The notes beneath the pieces are model-generated. The model was not told the origin of the DNA. It did not search any database and saw nothing but the letters and a program-made list of their open reading frames with translations. From Oscarella lobularis (lineage: Eukaryota > Porifera > Homoscleromorpha > Homosclerophorida > Oscarellidae): 64,000 nt of DNA. This document shows positions 33,937 through 45,249 of this stretch, piece after piece. The DNA lies in assembly GCF_947507565.1 (NCBI RefSeq), contig NC_089186.1, positions 1,922,001 through 1,986,000 of the forward strand, given 5' to 3'. The position numbers were made by a program, and so were the translations under genes. Each line of letters opens with the position of its first letter. The stretch's first letter is position 1.

Positions 33937-34977
33937 TCAATAGTAGTAAGTCTGGATGGGGTAGAATTTCAATGATTTCCACTGATTAGAGATTCTTTGC
34001 ATATATGCATTAGCAAAGTCTTTTGCCCATACGGGAGCCTTGAAGGGCATTTGAATTTTTTCTATTCGTAGGCCGCCCTTGTTGCACTTTGTGTAGATCC
34101 AGTTCCAGTCTCGTCTGTGAAGGCTTTCGCCCGCTGTCAATTCTGCGCATTCTGGGCACGTTTCGTCGTCAGGGACGTGAGATAGACTTGTTAGTTTGAT
34201 TCTAGTTTCGTTTCTTTGGACATAGATTCCCGGGTCGTGACCCAAAGCGCGAAATTTACGATCGATAAGGACGGAGTCGTCGAAATCAATAAACCCCGCT
34301 TCTTTTGATATTTTCTTCGCTAGAGTTCCCGCTTGATTTTCCTGGGTCTTCGCGTTGGCGGAGAACCAATCAAAATTGCCCATAATTTCGATAAGAAGCT
34401 CTGATCCCATTAAGGCGAGGGTATCGCGTAGTTTCGCGTACGTAACTTCGCTATCTATTTGTATAGACTTTTGTATGAGAATACGTCCCCTATCGAATTT
34501 TTCGTCTTCGATTTTTACGAGGCTGACGCCCGTTTTCGTGTCACCGGACATGATTGTGTGCTGCAGTGGAGCTGCTCCTCTCCAACGCGGAAGTAAGGAC
34601 GGGTGAATATTGATGATTCCGTACGGGAATTTTTCTATAAGGGATTTGGAGAGTTTGTGCCCAAATGACGCGACAATTGCTAAATCAATGTTTTCTACGT
34701 CTAAAAGTAAGCTATCGTTTCCTTTCCAGTCGATAGTCGGTAGATTTAACTCCTTCGCGTCCCTCCGAAATTTATTTGCTACTTTTTTGTTGTGTACGCG
34801 TTGCCCGGACGATGGGCAGACGACTTTGATGCTGGGAAAGATTTTTCGTAGATGTACGTTGCGTAGGACTTTTGATGAGAACTCGTCACTGCCGAGGAAA
34901 AGTGCAGACTGCGGTGACGTAGATAAGGCCTTCCATAGTCGCGAAGACGCTAAGGAAAAGCGGAATCTCGACTGCAT
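33937..34977 (-). CDS. MTFMT: Mitochondrial methionyl-tRNA formyltransferase, single exon
   Basis: This is a 346-codon intronless frame. The first 20 residues (MQSRFRFSLASSRLWK) look like a mitochondrial presequence. The formyltransferase domain has FLGSDEFSSKVL, ASFGHKLSKSLIEKFPYGI and the catalytic NIHPSLLPRWRGAAPLQ, with the Asn and His of the family. The C-terminal OB-like domain includes RKFRALGHDPGIYV. The enzyme formylates Met-tRNA for mitochondrial translation initiation. The C-terminal domain contains a CPEC pair. Length fits the family (about 340-390). The start ATG is 41 bp from the MDH1B ATG on the other strand. Confidence 0.93.
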   Translation of the reverse strand: MQSRFRFSLASSRLWKALSTSPQSALFLGSDEFSSKVLRNVHLRKIFPSIKVVCPSSGQRVHNKKVANKFRRDAKELNLPTIDWKGNDSLLLDVENIDLAIVASFGHKLSKSLIEKFPYGIINIHPSLLPRWRGAAPLQHTIMSGDTKTGVSLVKIEDEKFDRGRILIQKSIQIDSEVTYAKLRDTLALMGSELLIEIMGNFDWFSANAKTQENQAGTLAKKISKEAGFIDFDDSVLIDRKFRALGHDPGIYVQRNETRIKLTSLSHVPDDETCPECAELTAGESLHRRDWNWIYTKCNKGGLRIEKIQMPFKAPVWAKDFANAYMQRISNQWKSLKFYPIQTYYY

Positions 34978-35018
34978 GACGACAAGTCAACGCGCGTTAC
35001 CTTTCCCCAGCAACGACG
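34978..35018. promoter_or_regulatory. 41-bp head-to-head interval, MTFMT and MDH1B
   Basis: This is the shortest spacing between start codons in the window. It contains GTTACC and AGCAAC, the two halves of an RFX-like X-box, but with a seven-base spacer instead of one to three, so the site is doubtful. Confidence 0.4.
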
Positions 35019-36440
35019 ATGGCGAAGTTTGTTATCGCTGGAAAAGCCGATTGTCCGCGCTACGCCCGCGCCGAGCAACTAGCCGACGACCTAGCGACAA
35101 ACTTGCCATCATTCCAAGTGCACAAAATCATCAAATCGGCGAGCGAATGGCCCGAATGGCTGAAAACGCAATGCGACGATAAAAATTGGCAGCACGCCGA
35201 TTCTCCCCTCATATGGCGCGAATTGGTCAATCGAGGAGGCAAAGGTAAGGTAGATATTACGGTTTATGTAGGCTCACATGCGCTAGAGACCGCCATAGAG
35301 TGTAATTCACGATTACTAGGTCTTTATATGGGAGGATGCGACGATTTTGTCGTCTACGCACGTCACAATTACGGTTTCGAAGCGAAACTATTAGACGACG
35401 ATTATAGAGAAATTGGCAGCGAAAACTTAGCCCAATACGAAAAAGATTCAGAATCGAAGGCTTTGTCCGAAGAGAAAGCCCCAAAGCCTTTTGTCATAGC
35501 AACGAACGAAGGCTCATCAACGGTGATCTATCACGCTTTGGGAAAAATTGGACGTGGAGACGTTTTCGGCGAAACGTGTGAACTCGAAATTCGCCTATTG
35601 GATGAAGACAACGTCGACGTTGCTACGGGCGTCGCCATGGAGATTCGAGACTGCGCCTTTCCTCTAATTCAAAATATTTTCGTTACGAGCGATCCGGCGA
35701 AAGCGTTCGACGACGTCGACGTTCTTCTAATGAGTAATATTGATATCGACGCGGCGAGAATCGAATCGTACGCGCGAATCGTCGACGAGAAAAGTCCGAA
35801 TGCGAAAATCGTATTTTTCGGCGGGGAGAACTGTTTCGATTTGGCCGCGTCGTTTCTCGAGAAAACGAACGCGGTTTCGTCGAAGAACGTCACCGCGCTC
35901 TCGCGAGACATCGAAATGCGCGCGAAGGGAATTCTCGCGCGCGCGCTCCGCGTGAATTCCAGCGACGTAAGTGACGTAGTCATATGGGGAAAATCCGGCG
36001 CGTCTCGCGTCGATTTCGCGCGCGCTCGCGTACGCAATCACGTCGGATCGATAAGCGGTCCACCCTTCTTTTATCGTCACGCTAAGGAATTGATTTTCGA
36101 GAAGGAGAAGTTGACCAATGAGATGGCGGCTTTGACGTCGACGAAACGCGGAAGTCCGCCGCTTCTCGTCGCCGCGGCGTTGACCAATCATCTCGCCGAT
36201 TGGTTTCTCGGCGGTTCGGATGACGTCAAATCCGTGGGATTGGTATCGGAGGGATGGTATGGAATTCCCGCGGGGACGATCTATTCGTTTCCCGTGCGCG
36301 CAAACGCGTCCGCGTTCTCCGTGGATCTCACTTTCGATTTCGAGACGGATACGGATAAGGATAAGGATAAGGAAGAGGAAAGCAAAGCGACTACGGAAAC
36401 AAATCAGGAGGAAATCGTTCGCGATTCAGAGGACAAGTAG
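35019..36440 (+). CDS. MDH1B: Malate dehydrogenase 1B (ciliary/testis-type MDH-like protein)
   Basis: The start MAKFVIAGKADCPRYARAEQ is nearly identical to vertebrate MDH1B. The family-specific N-terminal thioredoxin-like extension follows (NLPSFQVHKI, SPLIWRELVNRGGKG). A 75-nt intron (35245-35319) then joins to LYMGGCDDFVVYARHNYGF. The MDH-like core includes GEVFG-like GDVFGETCELEIRLLD, MEIRDCAFPL, VIWGKSGASRVDFARARV and GLVSEGWYGIPAGTIYSFPV. MDH1B is associated with motile cilia and testis; the family has diverged from cytosolic MDH and its activity is uncertain. The tail is acidic and Lys-rich with a short (GGATAA)n-coded Asp/Lys repeat. The intron is a multiple of three and has no in-frame stop, so retention would add 25 residues. 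Confidence 0.93.
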   Translation: MAKFVIAGKADCPRYARAEQLADDLATNLPSFQVHKIIKSASEWPEWLKTQCDDKNWQHADSPLIWRELVNRGGKGKVDITVYVGSHALETAIECNSRLLGLYMGGCDDFVVYARHNYGFEAKLLDDDYREIGSENLAQYEKDSESKALSEEKAPKPFVIATNEGSSTVIYHALGKIGRGDVFGETCELEIRLLDEDNVDVATGVAMEIRDCAFPLIQNIFVTSDPAKAFDDVDVLLMSNIDIDAARIESYARIVDEKSPNAKIVFFGGENCFDLAASFLEKTNAVSSKNVTALSRDIEMRAKGILARALRVNSSDVSDVVIWGKSGASRVDFARARVRNHVGSISGPPFFYRHAKELIFEKEKLTNEMAALTSTKRGSPPLLVAAALTNHLADWFLGGSDDVKSVGLVSEGWYGIPAGTIYSFPVRANASAFSVDLTFDFETDTDKDKDKEEESKATTETNQEEIVRDSEDK

Positions 36441-36467
36441 CTGAGTCAATAAACTGGAAAATTATAA

Positions 36468-37954
36468 TTAATCTTCTTTGTTATTGTCGTCATCGGCGGC
36501 GGCGGCGGTGGCGGCATCGTCTGGCTTTTCGTCGCTCTTTGTCGCTTCTTCTTTCACCAGAACGTCGACGTTGGGCTTTTTCTTTCTCGCCTCGTTGATT
36601 TCGTAGCAATAAGCACAGCGAAATGCTACATCGAATATGAAATGTTTATAGGGGGAACGTTCGGTAAGCTTTTGTTCTACTTAGGTATTCGTAGTCGTCC
36701 GGTAGAGCCATTCCGTTGTGCGAGTAGCATTTCTTACAAATCAACGCGTAGCGATTATTAGCTCCATCCCCAATGATATATTCAACCATCTAAAGAATCA
36801 AGGTGACCCCCCCTCCTTAGATAAGAGTCTCTTTACTTTATCAAGAGTCGTTCTTTCCCTCGGGAGAATAGGGCAGGGGGAGGGAGGCCCGGGAGCCGGA
36901 CGAGCCACATAACCTTAATCAATTGAATAAATCGTATTTTATTGATTTATTCTCATACCTGGCATGAGTTGATAGACTTCTCGTTGTTGGGACGAGAGTA
37001 CGGGTTGAGAACGTTGTGGGGAAATTATTTGCTGTTGTGGCGGCGGCGGGGGCGGGGGCGGGGGTGCCTGGGCTGTGGGGAGAGAAACGTGACGACGCAC
37101 TTGGGGAAGAGGCCGAGCTCCGGAATTATCGTCATCATTGGCTGGCCTGCGATGACGTAATTCTAATAGGGAGTGGGTTTCGATATCATATGTATAATTG
37201 TTTTCCCTTATTTTATTTTTACGAGATTCCATTCTAGAGGACGGTTGTAGTCTGGGCGCGCGAGTTTCTCTATACTCGGTGTCGTATTTCTTAAGAATTT
37301 CTTCGGCCACTTTAAACGTTTCAGTTTCTTTGACGTTATCCAACTAAACCCCCCCAGTCCATATATAAGGATTAAGCCCCTAGGTAATGTGAGACCCTTA
37401 CAATGTGACGCTTCTTATGTCTAATTTCGCTAAGCCTTACATCTAAAAGAACCCGTGCTATAAATTCAATAAGTTTTAGTGATTAATACCGTTTCGACGA
37501 ATTTGTTCGACAAAGGCATACGTCAGTAATTTTTTAATCCCATAAAATCTATATATGTACTATGTACCACGTGACCCCAAACCCGTAAATCTCTCACAAG
37601 AAGGGAAAGACGACGAAAGGACTAAAGAGAATGAGTCTCTCTGCCCAATCGCGAGGCGAATAGTAGAAATAGAAAAATACGGCGGCGAACAGGTAGAGAA
37701 CGATGCAGACGAAGACGAAATAGCCTATCGTCTTGTTCTGCAAACTCTGCGCGTGGCGACGTCGCGCTTCGATTCGAACGATTTCCTAATCGAAACATGG
37801 AACGCGAGAAAGCGAATTTTTTTAATTTTTTTGACTTCTTCGATGTCGGCGAGCTGCTCTTTGGCCGATCTTTGAGACTAGATGCACTCGTCGTCGAGTT
37901 TAGTGGCGATTTCAGCGATCAACTTACTCGAAATCGTCCGATTAGGTTTCCCAT
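36468..37954 (-). CDS. LNPK: Lunapark, ER three-way-junction protein
   Basis: Exon 1 encodes MGNLIGRFR, keeping the Gly-2 needed for N-myristoylation. A coiled coil follows (SAKEQLADIEEEIVRIEARR). Two close membrane segments form a hairpin (TIGYFVFVCIVLYLFAAVFF; LILFSPFVVFPFLFYGIKKL). A second helical region holds DNVKETETFKVAEEILKKYD, then a Pro/Gln-rich linker with a run of ten Pro. The zinc ribbon is CKKCYSHNGMALPDDYEY then FRCAYCYEINEARKKKP, a Cys4 set. The tail is Ala/Asp-rich. Lunapark stabilises tubular ER junctions and has been reported to have ubiquitin-ligase activity. The stop is only 27 bp from the MDH1B stop, so the 3' UTRs must overlap. Confidence 0.9.
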
Positions 37955-37999
37955 ATATCGTATCCGGGGAGGTCACGACGCGAATATCAACGGGCGACT
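37955..37999. promoter_or_regulatory. 45-bp head-to-head interval, LNPK and CFAP410
   Basis: The two start codons face away from each other across 45 bp. No TATA box is present. A bidirectional promoter is inferred from spacing. Confidence 0.45.
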
Positions 38000-38884
38000 A
38001 TGGCACTGACGGAAGAAATCGTTCTAACGAAGTCGAAGGCGTCGAATTTGAGTCGAGTGAAGAGTCTAAATTGTTGGTGCGTTGTTTTGATCGCGTTTCG
38101 CTCTGTCGCGCTATTCTCGTGCAGGGGACTGAACGTGTCCGACGTAAGTGTCCGGGGAACCGTGGGGGGAAACGATCGTTTCACTATCGAAACGCGTTAG
38201 ATCACGATTCTTCAAAAGACGCCTAATATAGAAGTGCTCAATCTGAGGCAAAGGATATTAGGAGGACACTCCCATATCTGTATCTGTCATCGCTTGACTC
38301 CTTTTTTAGTGTGAATCGGATTGATACCTTGAAAGACTTGGCGAACTGTATGTAGGGGAAGTGTCTCTTCTACACTAATTGGATTATAATTTCTGAAGGC
38401 AAAATGTTGAGGGAGCTCTACGTGAGAAAAAATCTCTTGGTGGATTTGAAGGAATTGGAGCATCTGTCTCATCTACCTAATTTACGAGTTTTGTGGTTGC
38501 AAGGAAACACCTGTTATCAAAATTCGACGGATAGAGACAGAGTTCTTCAAATATTGCCAAATTTGAAAAAATTGGATAACACTGGTGCGAAAAGGAAATT
38601 TTTAAACTAAAACGTCAATTTTTTTTAAATCTAGCCGTTGTACACGGAAAATCTATTGAGGAATTTGATGGCAAGGAAACGGAACAGAAAGGAACAAAGG
38701 TAATTGTTTGGGGAACGATTCCTGTGGGTTTTGGACTTCTGGTTTCTATTCTGTGCGGAAGACGAGACAGGGCAACGTTCTCAAGTGCGTTTTTCTTCTT
38801 TTGGACGAACTGGACGACGAAGAGCTCGCGCTCGTCGAAAAGCGAATCAAGGAGAAGTCGTCGTGTTCGTCGTCGAGTGCGTAA
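38000..38884 (+). CDS. CFAP410: Cilia- and flagella-associated protein 410 (C21orf2)
   Basis: Joined exons give EEIVLTKSKASNLSRVKSLN, PNIEVLNLSVNRIDTLKDLA, NCKMLRELYVRKNLLVDLKE and LPNLRVLWLQGN. This is a leucine-rich-repeat unit with cap, as in CFAP410. The last exon (NVLKCVFLLLDELDDEELAL) matches the conserved C-terminal helical module that binds NEK1. Vertebrate CFAP410 acts at the basal body with NEK1 and SPATA7 and in DNA repair. One intron (38248-38309) appears to be GC-AG, because AATCTGAG|GCAAAGG is the only join that restores NLSVNRI. The stop is TAA at 38882-38884. Confidence 0.88.
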
Positions 38885-39436
38885 TCGGTGTATGAGCGCG
38901 TGATTTGCGCCGTTTTTCTTCATTTCCACCGCTTTCTCTCTCACGAAAAGGCGTGTTCGCGGGCAACGCCTTCTTTTACGTATCTTAATTCTATTAGTCG
39001 CCCATTGGCGCGTTCGAGTCGTTCCGCCCGTCGACGAACCAATAGGCGTAGCGAGCCTCACGTCACGTGCACTGGCAGCAAATACCACGAGGCCGCGTCG
39101 CTGACGTAAGACTTGCGAGGAAAGGTCGAACTTCGAAAGCGCGGAGCCAACGCCGGGGGTGTACACGCGGATCGAACGACCCCATACAACGTCGAACGAT
39201 CGAAATTGTCGACGAAGCGAGAAGCGCGCGGGAAAGACGTACGCGTTCTCGTTCTCACCTCTCGCAGAACTCGTCATCCAGGGCGCGCATCGCGAGTCAC
39301 GTGCGATCGAAGAAAGGTCGCCGCGCGGCGTGGACAGATATCTGGTAACGCAATCGTTCGACGAACGTAGGAGCGCGCGATAACGCGACAAAGGCTTAGG
39401 CTATAAGGGTCTCCCCAGTCGAATCGCCCGTCGTAC
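38885..39436. other. Intergenic interval upstream of KANSL1
   Basis: This 552-bp CG-rich interval has two CACGTG E-boxes (39064-39069 and 39298-39303). A long minus-strand open frame covers it but looks like a by-product of CG-rich composition and runs antisense through CFAP410. No gene is supported. Confidence 0.5.
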
Positions 39437-42176
39437 ATGCTCGCTACTGCAGCGCTATGTTTGTTGGGACATTGTATGGCCGCCCCCGCCGAAGACTCAT
39501 CAACTACTACGTCGCGTAAAATGTCTCCGCCGCCACCGCCTCCGCCCTCGTCGCATCGAAACGCGATATCCGATTCGTCGCCGTCGCCGACGACGAGTCT
39601 TACCTTCGTTACGAGTTCGTTTCGCGATCGAAACGACGTCGACGTCGAAGGGGCCCCCTACGACGCGAGCGATCGCGATTGCGATCGACACGACGAATGC
39701 GACGAAGCGCGCGATCGTTTCTCGTTTCGACGACGACGGCGACGGCGACGCCGAAGCGAGAAGGAAGAGGAAGTGGACAGCGTCGAATCGCCCATTCTAT
39801 CGAACGAATTTCGTCGACGATCGACGCGCTATCGCGATCGTCGATCGGCGCTACGCGCGCGCGTGCGATCGATGCGAGAGCGCCTGGCGCCCGACGAACG
39901 CGAGCGCGTGCGCGAACGCGTCGCCAGCGAATTGGACGATTTCGCGCTCGACGAGCGCTCGACGACGCGAGGGCGTTTCGAATGGGCGCGCGCGACGACG
40001 AAAGGCGACGCGCGAATCGCCTCCGACTCTCTACGACGCCGATTCGAACGGATTCGACGCGCCGAAGACGCCGATGAAACCGAGTCAAGTTCCGGGGGGG
40101 ACGACGACTCTGACTGGATTCGCGAGACTCCCGTTCATGAGAGAAAGAAGCCGATTCTCCGCACGCGGTTCGCCCCCACGTGAAATTCACGTGAGTTTCT
40201 ATTTGCTACAGTTGCGTTTTTTTTTTCTGTTTCTAGCGCTGATCTCGTTCGGCGTCAATGGGACGAGGATCGCGCGTGCATAGGCGCGCATTGGCAGCTG
40301 CTACACGCCCGTATATCCGATCAGGAATACCGGATTCGCAAGCAAACTGAGTTATGTGAGAAATTGGACGCGGAAAGGGCGAGTGTAACGCACGCTAGAC
40401 CGCCCTTGGAAACGGTCACGCACGCCAAATCGCAAACCGATCGCGAGAGAAAGGTCGTACCCATAAACGGATCGAGTATGGTGCTACTTCTCATGAAAGA
40501 AGACGACGACGACGACGGGGAAGAGACGATGCAATGCGCGCGCGCTATTCCCTTGGAATCGGCTCCGAGACGACGAATCATTTGCGGAAATTTGACGTCA
40601 CACGATAACGACGACGACGAGGAAGATGCTACGATAGTCGCAACTCAGCCAATAAACGTGCAATTGAGCAATCTCGATTATTCGTTTCATCCTAGATTAT
40701 CGCTATTGACTGGTGTGATTAAAATATTGATGTTAGTAGCGAAAGGGGGTCAGCGTATTTTTTTCCTTTGTATTAGATGCGTCTCTTCCTTTGTTGCTAC
40801 ACGCCTCGGTTCGACACGAACGGTGGCTACTAGCAAAAGGGATAAAGAGGTATATAATCTATAAATGTATTGCGTGTTTGCTTATCAGGGTCTATATAGA
40901 AAATCTCGTTATTCTGCTGGGTCAGAGAGGAAACGCTCCTTTCTTTCGAATAGTGCATCAGCTGCTATGTTGCAATACGAAAGTAAGAACTAAGAAGAGT
41001 GGGGGGGAGACCTTTTTAATAAAAATTTTAATTATTTATATGTGGGAGTGGGGGACTCAATAGTGTTTATTTATTATATAGTTATTGATTATGGATCAAT
41101 ACCTGTATATGCATGTGATGGATGATTTCTCTAGGAAATCAATCATACTCGGCTCCGACGACTCCCCAAATGCGTTCCAACAGCATTTTATCTGGAACTC
41201 GTTTATACCAATCCGAAATGAAACGAAGGGCAACGATATCCGAAGGCACATCCCCAATGAAAAAAAAAATCATTGATTATTTATATATATTTTTCTTTTA
41301 GGAGATTCTCTTTCTTCTTCGTTTCCGTCCGGCGCTCTGAAGCGGCGACGTTCGACTGCATTCGATATCAACGCAATCGTCATTCCCAACTCCTTCTTCT
41401 CGACGACGCGCGTGGAAAAGATTCACTACGAGGAAATCGTGACGCCGAAATGGCGAAACAACGAACTAAAAACAGCCGCCGGTCGTCGCCACGCCAACGG
41501 ACTCCACCCCCGCCACCAGAACCACAAAGAAGAGGAGGAAGAGGAGGAAGAAGAGGACGAAGATTTTGAAGAGGATCTGAGCGAGGAAGCGTTCGCCGCT
41601 CGGCATTCGCGCGCCGAAGCTCAAGAACGTAAGCGCTACATGAGTTGGTACAAAAAGGGTAATCATAAGACGGCGCCCACGGCGGCGGCGACGGCGGCGG
41701 CGTCGCCTTCCGGGTCCGTAACCGGAAGTACTCTTATTTCCGTGGGAGAACCGTTGACTTTGGAGAGTTTAAATAATGGGCGCGGCTGCTTGACTACCTA
41801 TCAGAAGTGGGCGGAATCCGTGGAGAAATCCGGGGCTTTTGCGTGGCCAAGGCGACGGTTTCCTATCGCTGAGACGACGTATAGAGCCATGCTAGCCGCT
41901 AATGAGATACACGGGCTTGAGTTGTTATCAACGAGAGCGAAGAATTATAGCAATGATGAGAGAACTATTGCCCCGGATCATTCTAAGAAGCAGAATGACG
42001 GCGGTTCTTCGTCTCCTCCTGGGTCTTCGAAACCGGTGGTGGTCCCAGATAAAAACGAGGCAAAATCTCCAGTTTCAAAAGAAGGGGGTGGTGAGCGTGA
42101 CGTCACTACCACCGCCGCCACCGCCGCTGTAAACGATACTTCGAGTCCAATTGTTATTAAAGTTGCTAAGAGATAA
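39437..42176 (+). CDS. KANSL1: KAT8 regulatory NSL complex subunit 1 (PEHE-domain protein)
   Basis: Exon 1 (248 codons to the donor near 40180) is Arg/Glu-rich and ends with DETESSSGGDDDSDW, the counterpart of DVTDSSSGGESD in KANSL1. The next exons give DLVRRQWDEDRACIGAHWQL and ARISDQEYRIRKQTEL (the WDR5-region helix), then SNLDYSFHPRLSLL. The PEHE domain follows (ALKRRRSTAFDINAIVIPNS, TTRVEKIHYEEIVTPKWR, EDLSEEAFAARHSRAEAQER), which binds the MOF/KAT8 acetyltransferase. The C-terminal part is Ala/Ser/Thr-rich. Human KANSL1 scaffolds the NSL complex for H4K16/K5/K8 acetylation. The first ATG gives a hydrophobic start (MLATAALCLLGHC); ATGs at 39476 or later may be the real start. Confidence 0.85.
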
Positions 42177-42376
42177 TTGATTACGCGTTGCGTGTGATTT
42201 GAACGGGGTGCCGTTGCCGTGCCGTCGTGCCGTGCCGTGCGGTGGTGGTGATGTATTTGATGAGTAGAAATTGTAGAATGATTGTATTATATTGTTGGCT
42301 TTGCTTGGCTCTTCACTTACTAATGACTCGTTCGCGCGGCAATCTAAAGTAAAAATAGATAATTTTTTTCTCTCTA

Positions 42377-42495
42377 AGTAAGCCCACTGGGCTTACACAG
42401 GATACAAGGTATTGCTACTCTTTGGGGGGGCACACTGCAATGTAATAGTACTGTATTACATTGAAAGTGCAGACCAAGGGATATGTAGGCTTACT
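42377..42495. mobile_element. Possible 119-bp MITE-like element between KANSL1 and INO80D
   Basis: The ends are inverted (AGTAAGCC and GGCTTACT). Inside are two strong hairpins: GTAAGCCCA-C-TGGGCTTAC at 42378-42396, and AATGTAATA-GTACTG-TATTACATT at 42439-42462, with flanking CACT/AGTG pairing. This structure fits a small non-autonomous DNA transposon or a structured 3' region. No target-site duplication was confirmed and no second copy is in the window. Confidence 0.4.
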
Positions 42496-42653
42496 GTAAT
42501 TATTGTGACCCTTTCATTTAGAGAACATGTGATATGCAACTTCCGCTCACACTTTTTAACGATTGATTCTATTTATTACTCAATTAATTAATTAGCCAAC
42601 TCCACCCCAGCATTTTTACAATCAAAGACATTGATAGAACTCCCTCCGCCCCC

Positions 42654-43446
42654 TTAGTGACCAGTCGGCGACGTCTGGTCAAAAAACGGCGTCGTAGCAT
42701 GCATCAGTTGCATGGGATCCACATTCCCCTGCACTCCTCCTCCCCCAACGCTACCCCCTCCTCCTCGATACATCCCGTGAGGATGCAAGTGAGAGGAAAA
42801 CGCCGCCGGATTCAACAGCGATCTCCCGAACGACGCTTCACCGTAATCCGACGTCTCAAACGGATGCTCGTCGAACGGAAATTGACTCGAAAACGACATC
42901 GCCGTCGAGCGCGGCGACGTCACGAAAAAATCATCGCGATACGGCCCCGGATGCGTCGGCGGCGGCGGAAGCGTTCGATGAAAAGGCGACGAGCCGAGCC
43001 ACGGCGAAACGGGAGGCTGTAACGGCGGGGGCGTGTCCGTCGTAGATCGATTCTTTTTCGCGAGAATTTCCATGCGCTCGCGTTCGTACGCCGGAATTCC
43101 CTGATTCGTCGACGGCAAGGTCAGGTGTTCGTCCGACGAATTTTTGTCCTCGTCCTCGTCGTCGTCGTCGTCATCCTCGCTGGATGATGACGTCATCGAC
43201 GAGGAAGAACCCGACGTCGACGTTTGATTGGGTAAGTGAGCGCGTTTCGGTGCTGTGGGTATGGTCACGTGACCTTTCGTAGTGGGCACTGTCGCCACTT
43301 TGGCGCGAACGGATCGTTTCGTCGTCGACGTCGTTCCCCCGCCGCGTTTTGTCGAACCCGTCGCGGATTTTTTCTTTTTCGCTTCCTCCTTTATTATTGG
43401 GGCCGCGCCTCTTCCGCGTCCCTTTCCCCGTCGATTGACGTTTCCT

Positions 43447-43504
<58 letters not shown>

Positions 43505-45249
43505 GTTTTGTCGCTCGTACTCCCTTCTGGTTTGCTTTTGCGGTCGGCTGAAAGTCCATTGTACCGTCGTCGTACATTTTCTTATGCATTTTGCAAAAGG
43601 GGACGGTTTGAGTGACGTCGTAGACGGGATAGGGGCAGGAGCGATTCGCGTGGACGTAGGCGCACTGTCGAAAGAGCAACTGATCTCGACAAAAACTTAT
43701 ATCTAACAGAGAGAGAGAGAGAGAGAGAGGGAAGCCTTTTATTTGATTAATAAAATATATACTTATTGATTTCTTACGTTTCTTGCAGAAGCGAGTGAAG
43801 GGAATCGCTTCGGATCCACAGAGAACCGTTTTGCCTATAGGTACCGTGCACAGAACGGGTCGAACGCGCTTTCTCATTTTAGGCTTTGCGGCCGATTGCA
43901 CACAGGCGGCAGTAATGCTTACTGGAGCCTCCTTGAGAACGTCCAACGTCTTTCGAACGAGTTTCGTAGAAACGGCGTCCTTTCGACGTAAGACTCTCAA
44001 TTTGCTACGCATGTTGCGCAACGACGATTCGTAGTGCGCGAGACGACTTGTTACTCTGTTGCTATAGGAGGAAGTATCTGTATTGGCTCTTGGATTGGTT
44101 TCTTCGTAGAGCCAATCATCTTTGTCCTCGATATGACTATCTGCGTGAAAATGTTATCAAGGTAAGATGTCTATGTGTTTGTGTGAGCGCTTTACTTTGT
44201 GTGTCGTCGTCTCGTAGGGGCTCCTCTCTGACTCTACTCAGCATCAGACTCGATTTAAGATCGACTACTTTTTTTATTTCTGGAGGAACGATAGAGGGAG
44301 GCGGGGGCGGAGGCGGCGGAGGCGGAGGCGGAGAACGAGAAGCGAAAGAGGTAAAGGGCTTCGATTGAGAAGGATGTTGAGGTAGAGGTGATAAGGAAGG
44401 GACCTCTGGTTTTATTGATGATGGGGGCGCGAGTTGCTTCTTAGTCGCTTTTCCTTTCGAGTCGCTCTTTGGCTTTTTTGGTTGTTTTCGTGCCGGCGGA
44501 GATTCCGTCGTCGTCGCCGTTGGCACGGAAACGGGGCCCGGGGTTGGATCGTCTTGAAAATTAGGCGGTGGCGCGTTTTTTCTCTTGCGAACCGTTTTGG
44601 GTAGAAGTCCGAGCACTTGCAAGTGACTGTTGCAGTATCTAAAATAGAAATATCGCCAGGTGGGGGCCCCTTTTGGGAGATTGGCGTTACAGTCGGTCCT
44701 CGTTCTCCGGAATGGGATTTGAACACCGTTGGTGATTGTATCGAGCGACGTATTGACATCGTTTGAACTTCGCGTTGGGATCTTCGAGTACGTGCCGAAT
44801 GCAGAACGCGTAGCCGTTCAATCGGCGCTGTTTGCACAGTTTCTCCGAGTAGCTGCACAGCGGCTTGCCGTCCACTGCCGAATAGTGAATGTTCTTGCCC
44901 TCATAGAGGGGTTTCGTCGCTTTCGCGACGCCATTCTCCCCCGGAGGGGCCCCGATGACATCGATTTTTCTTTCTAGACTGTTTCTCTCGGTCGGCTGAG
45001 AACCTAGGGATAGAGTTGGAAGTAAGGAAGCGTTCGAGTCGTGAAATATTTGTTCGAGACGTCGAAAAACGATCGTTTCGTCGAAAGGGCCCCCTCTGAC
45101 TGATCGGACGACAAAAAATCGCTCGCGACTCCGAGCGAGTCACTCTCGAGACGAGCGGATCGTTCGTCGCAACGACAACCGAAATTTTCCTTACCGAGAA
45201 AGTGCGAAGCATCGAGCGACATCGGATCGTGAGTGAAATTGTACGCCAT
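42654..45249 (-). CDS. INO80D: INO80 complex subunit D
   Basis: Exon 1 (MAYNFTHDPMSLDASHFL) joins to RKIDVIGAPPGENG, KPLYEGKNIHYSAVDGKPLC and the first C3HC3H zinc module (CSYSEKLCKQRRLNGYAFC, VLEDPNAKFKRCQYVARYN, RCSNPIPENEDRLYCNSHLQ). A Pro/Lys-rich linker follows, with a run of twelve Pro. The second zinc module contains CGSEAIPFTRFC and FRQCAYVHANRSCPYPVYDV. Next are a poly-Gly tract from a (GGC)n repeat, a Ser/Asp-rich region and a Gly/Pro/His-rich tail ending in QTSPTGH. INO80D is a metazoan accessory subunit of the INO80 chromatin remodeller. KANSL2 has related zinc modules, but the N-terminal wording fits INO80D better. Confidence 0.9.
43442..43503. repeat. (CCG)n / (GGC)n trinucleotide run coding poly-Gly
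   Basis: Roughly twenty nearly perfect CCG triplets on the plus strand are read on the minus strand as poly-Gly in INO80D. Such CGG-type tracts are prone to length change. A short open frame on the plus strand (poly-Pro) is only its shadow. Confidence 0.9.

Noticed and set aside
34978-35018. RFX X-box in the MTFMT/MDH1B interval
   Set aside because: Half-sites GTTACC and AGCAAC are present but seven bases apart, beyond the usual one to three.
38615-39391. 258-codon open frame on the minus strand
   Set aside because: It runs antisense through CFAP410 exons and the KANSL1 upstream region, has no motif, and its length reflects CG-rich composition.
43282-43551. Poly-Pro open frame on the plus strand
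   Set aside because: It is the complement of the poly-Gly tract of INO80D.
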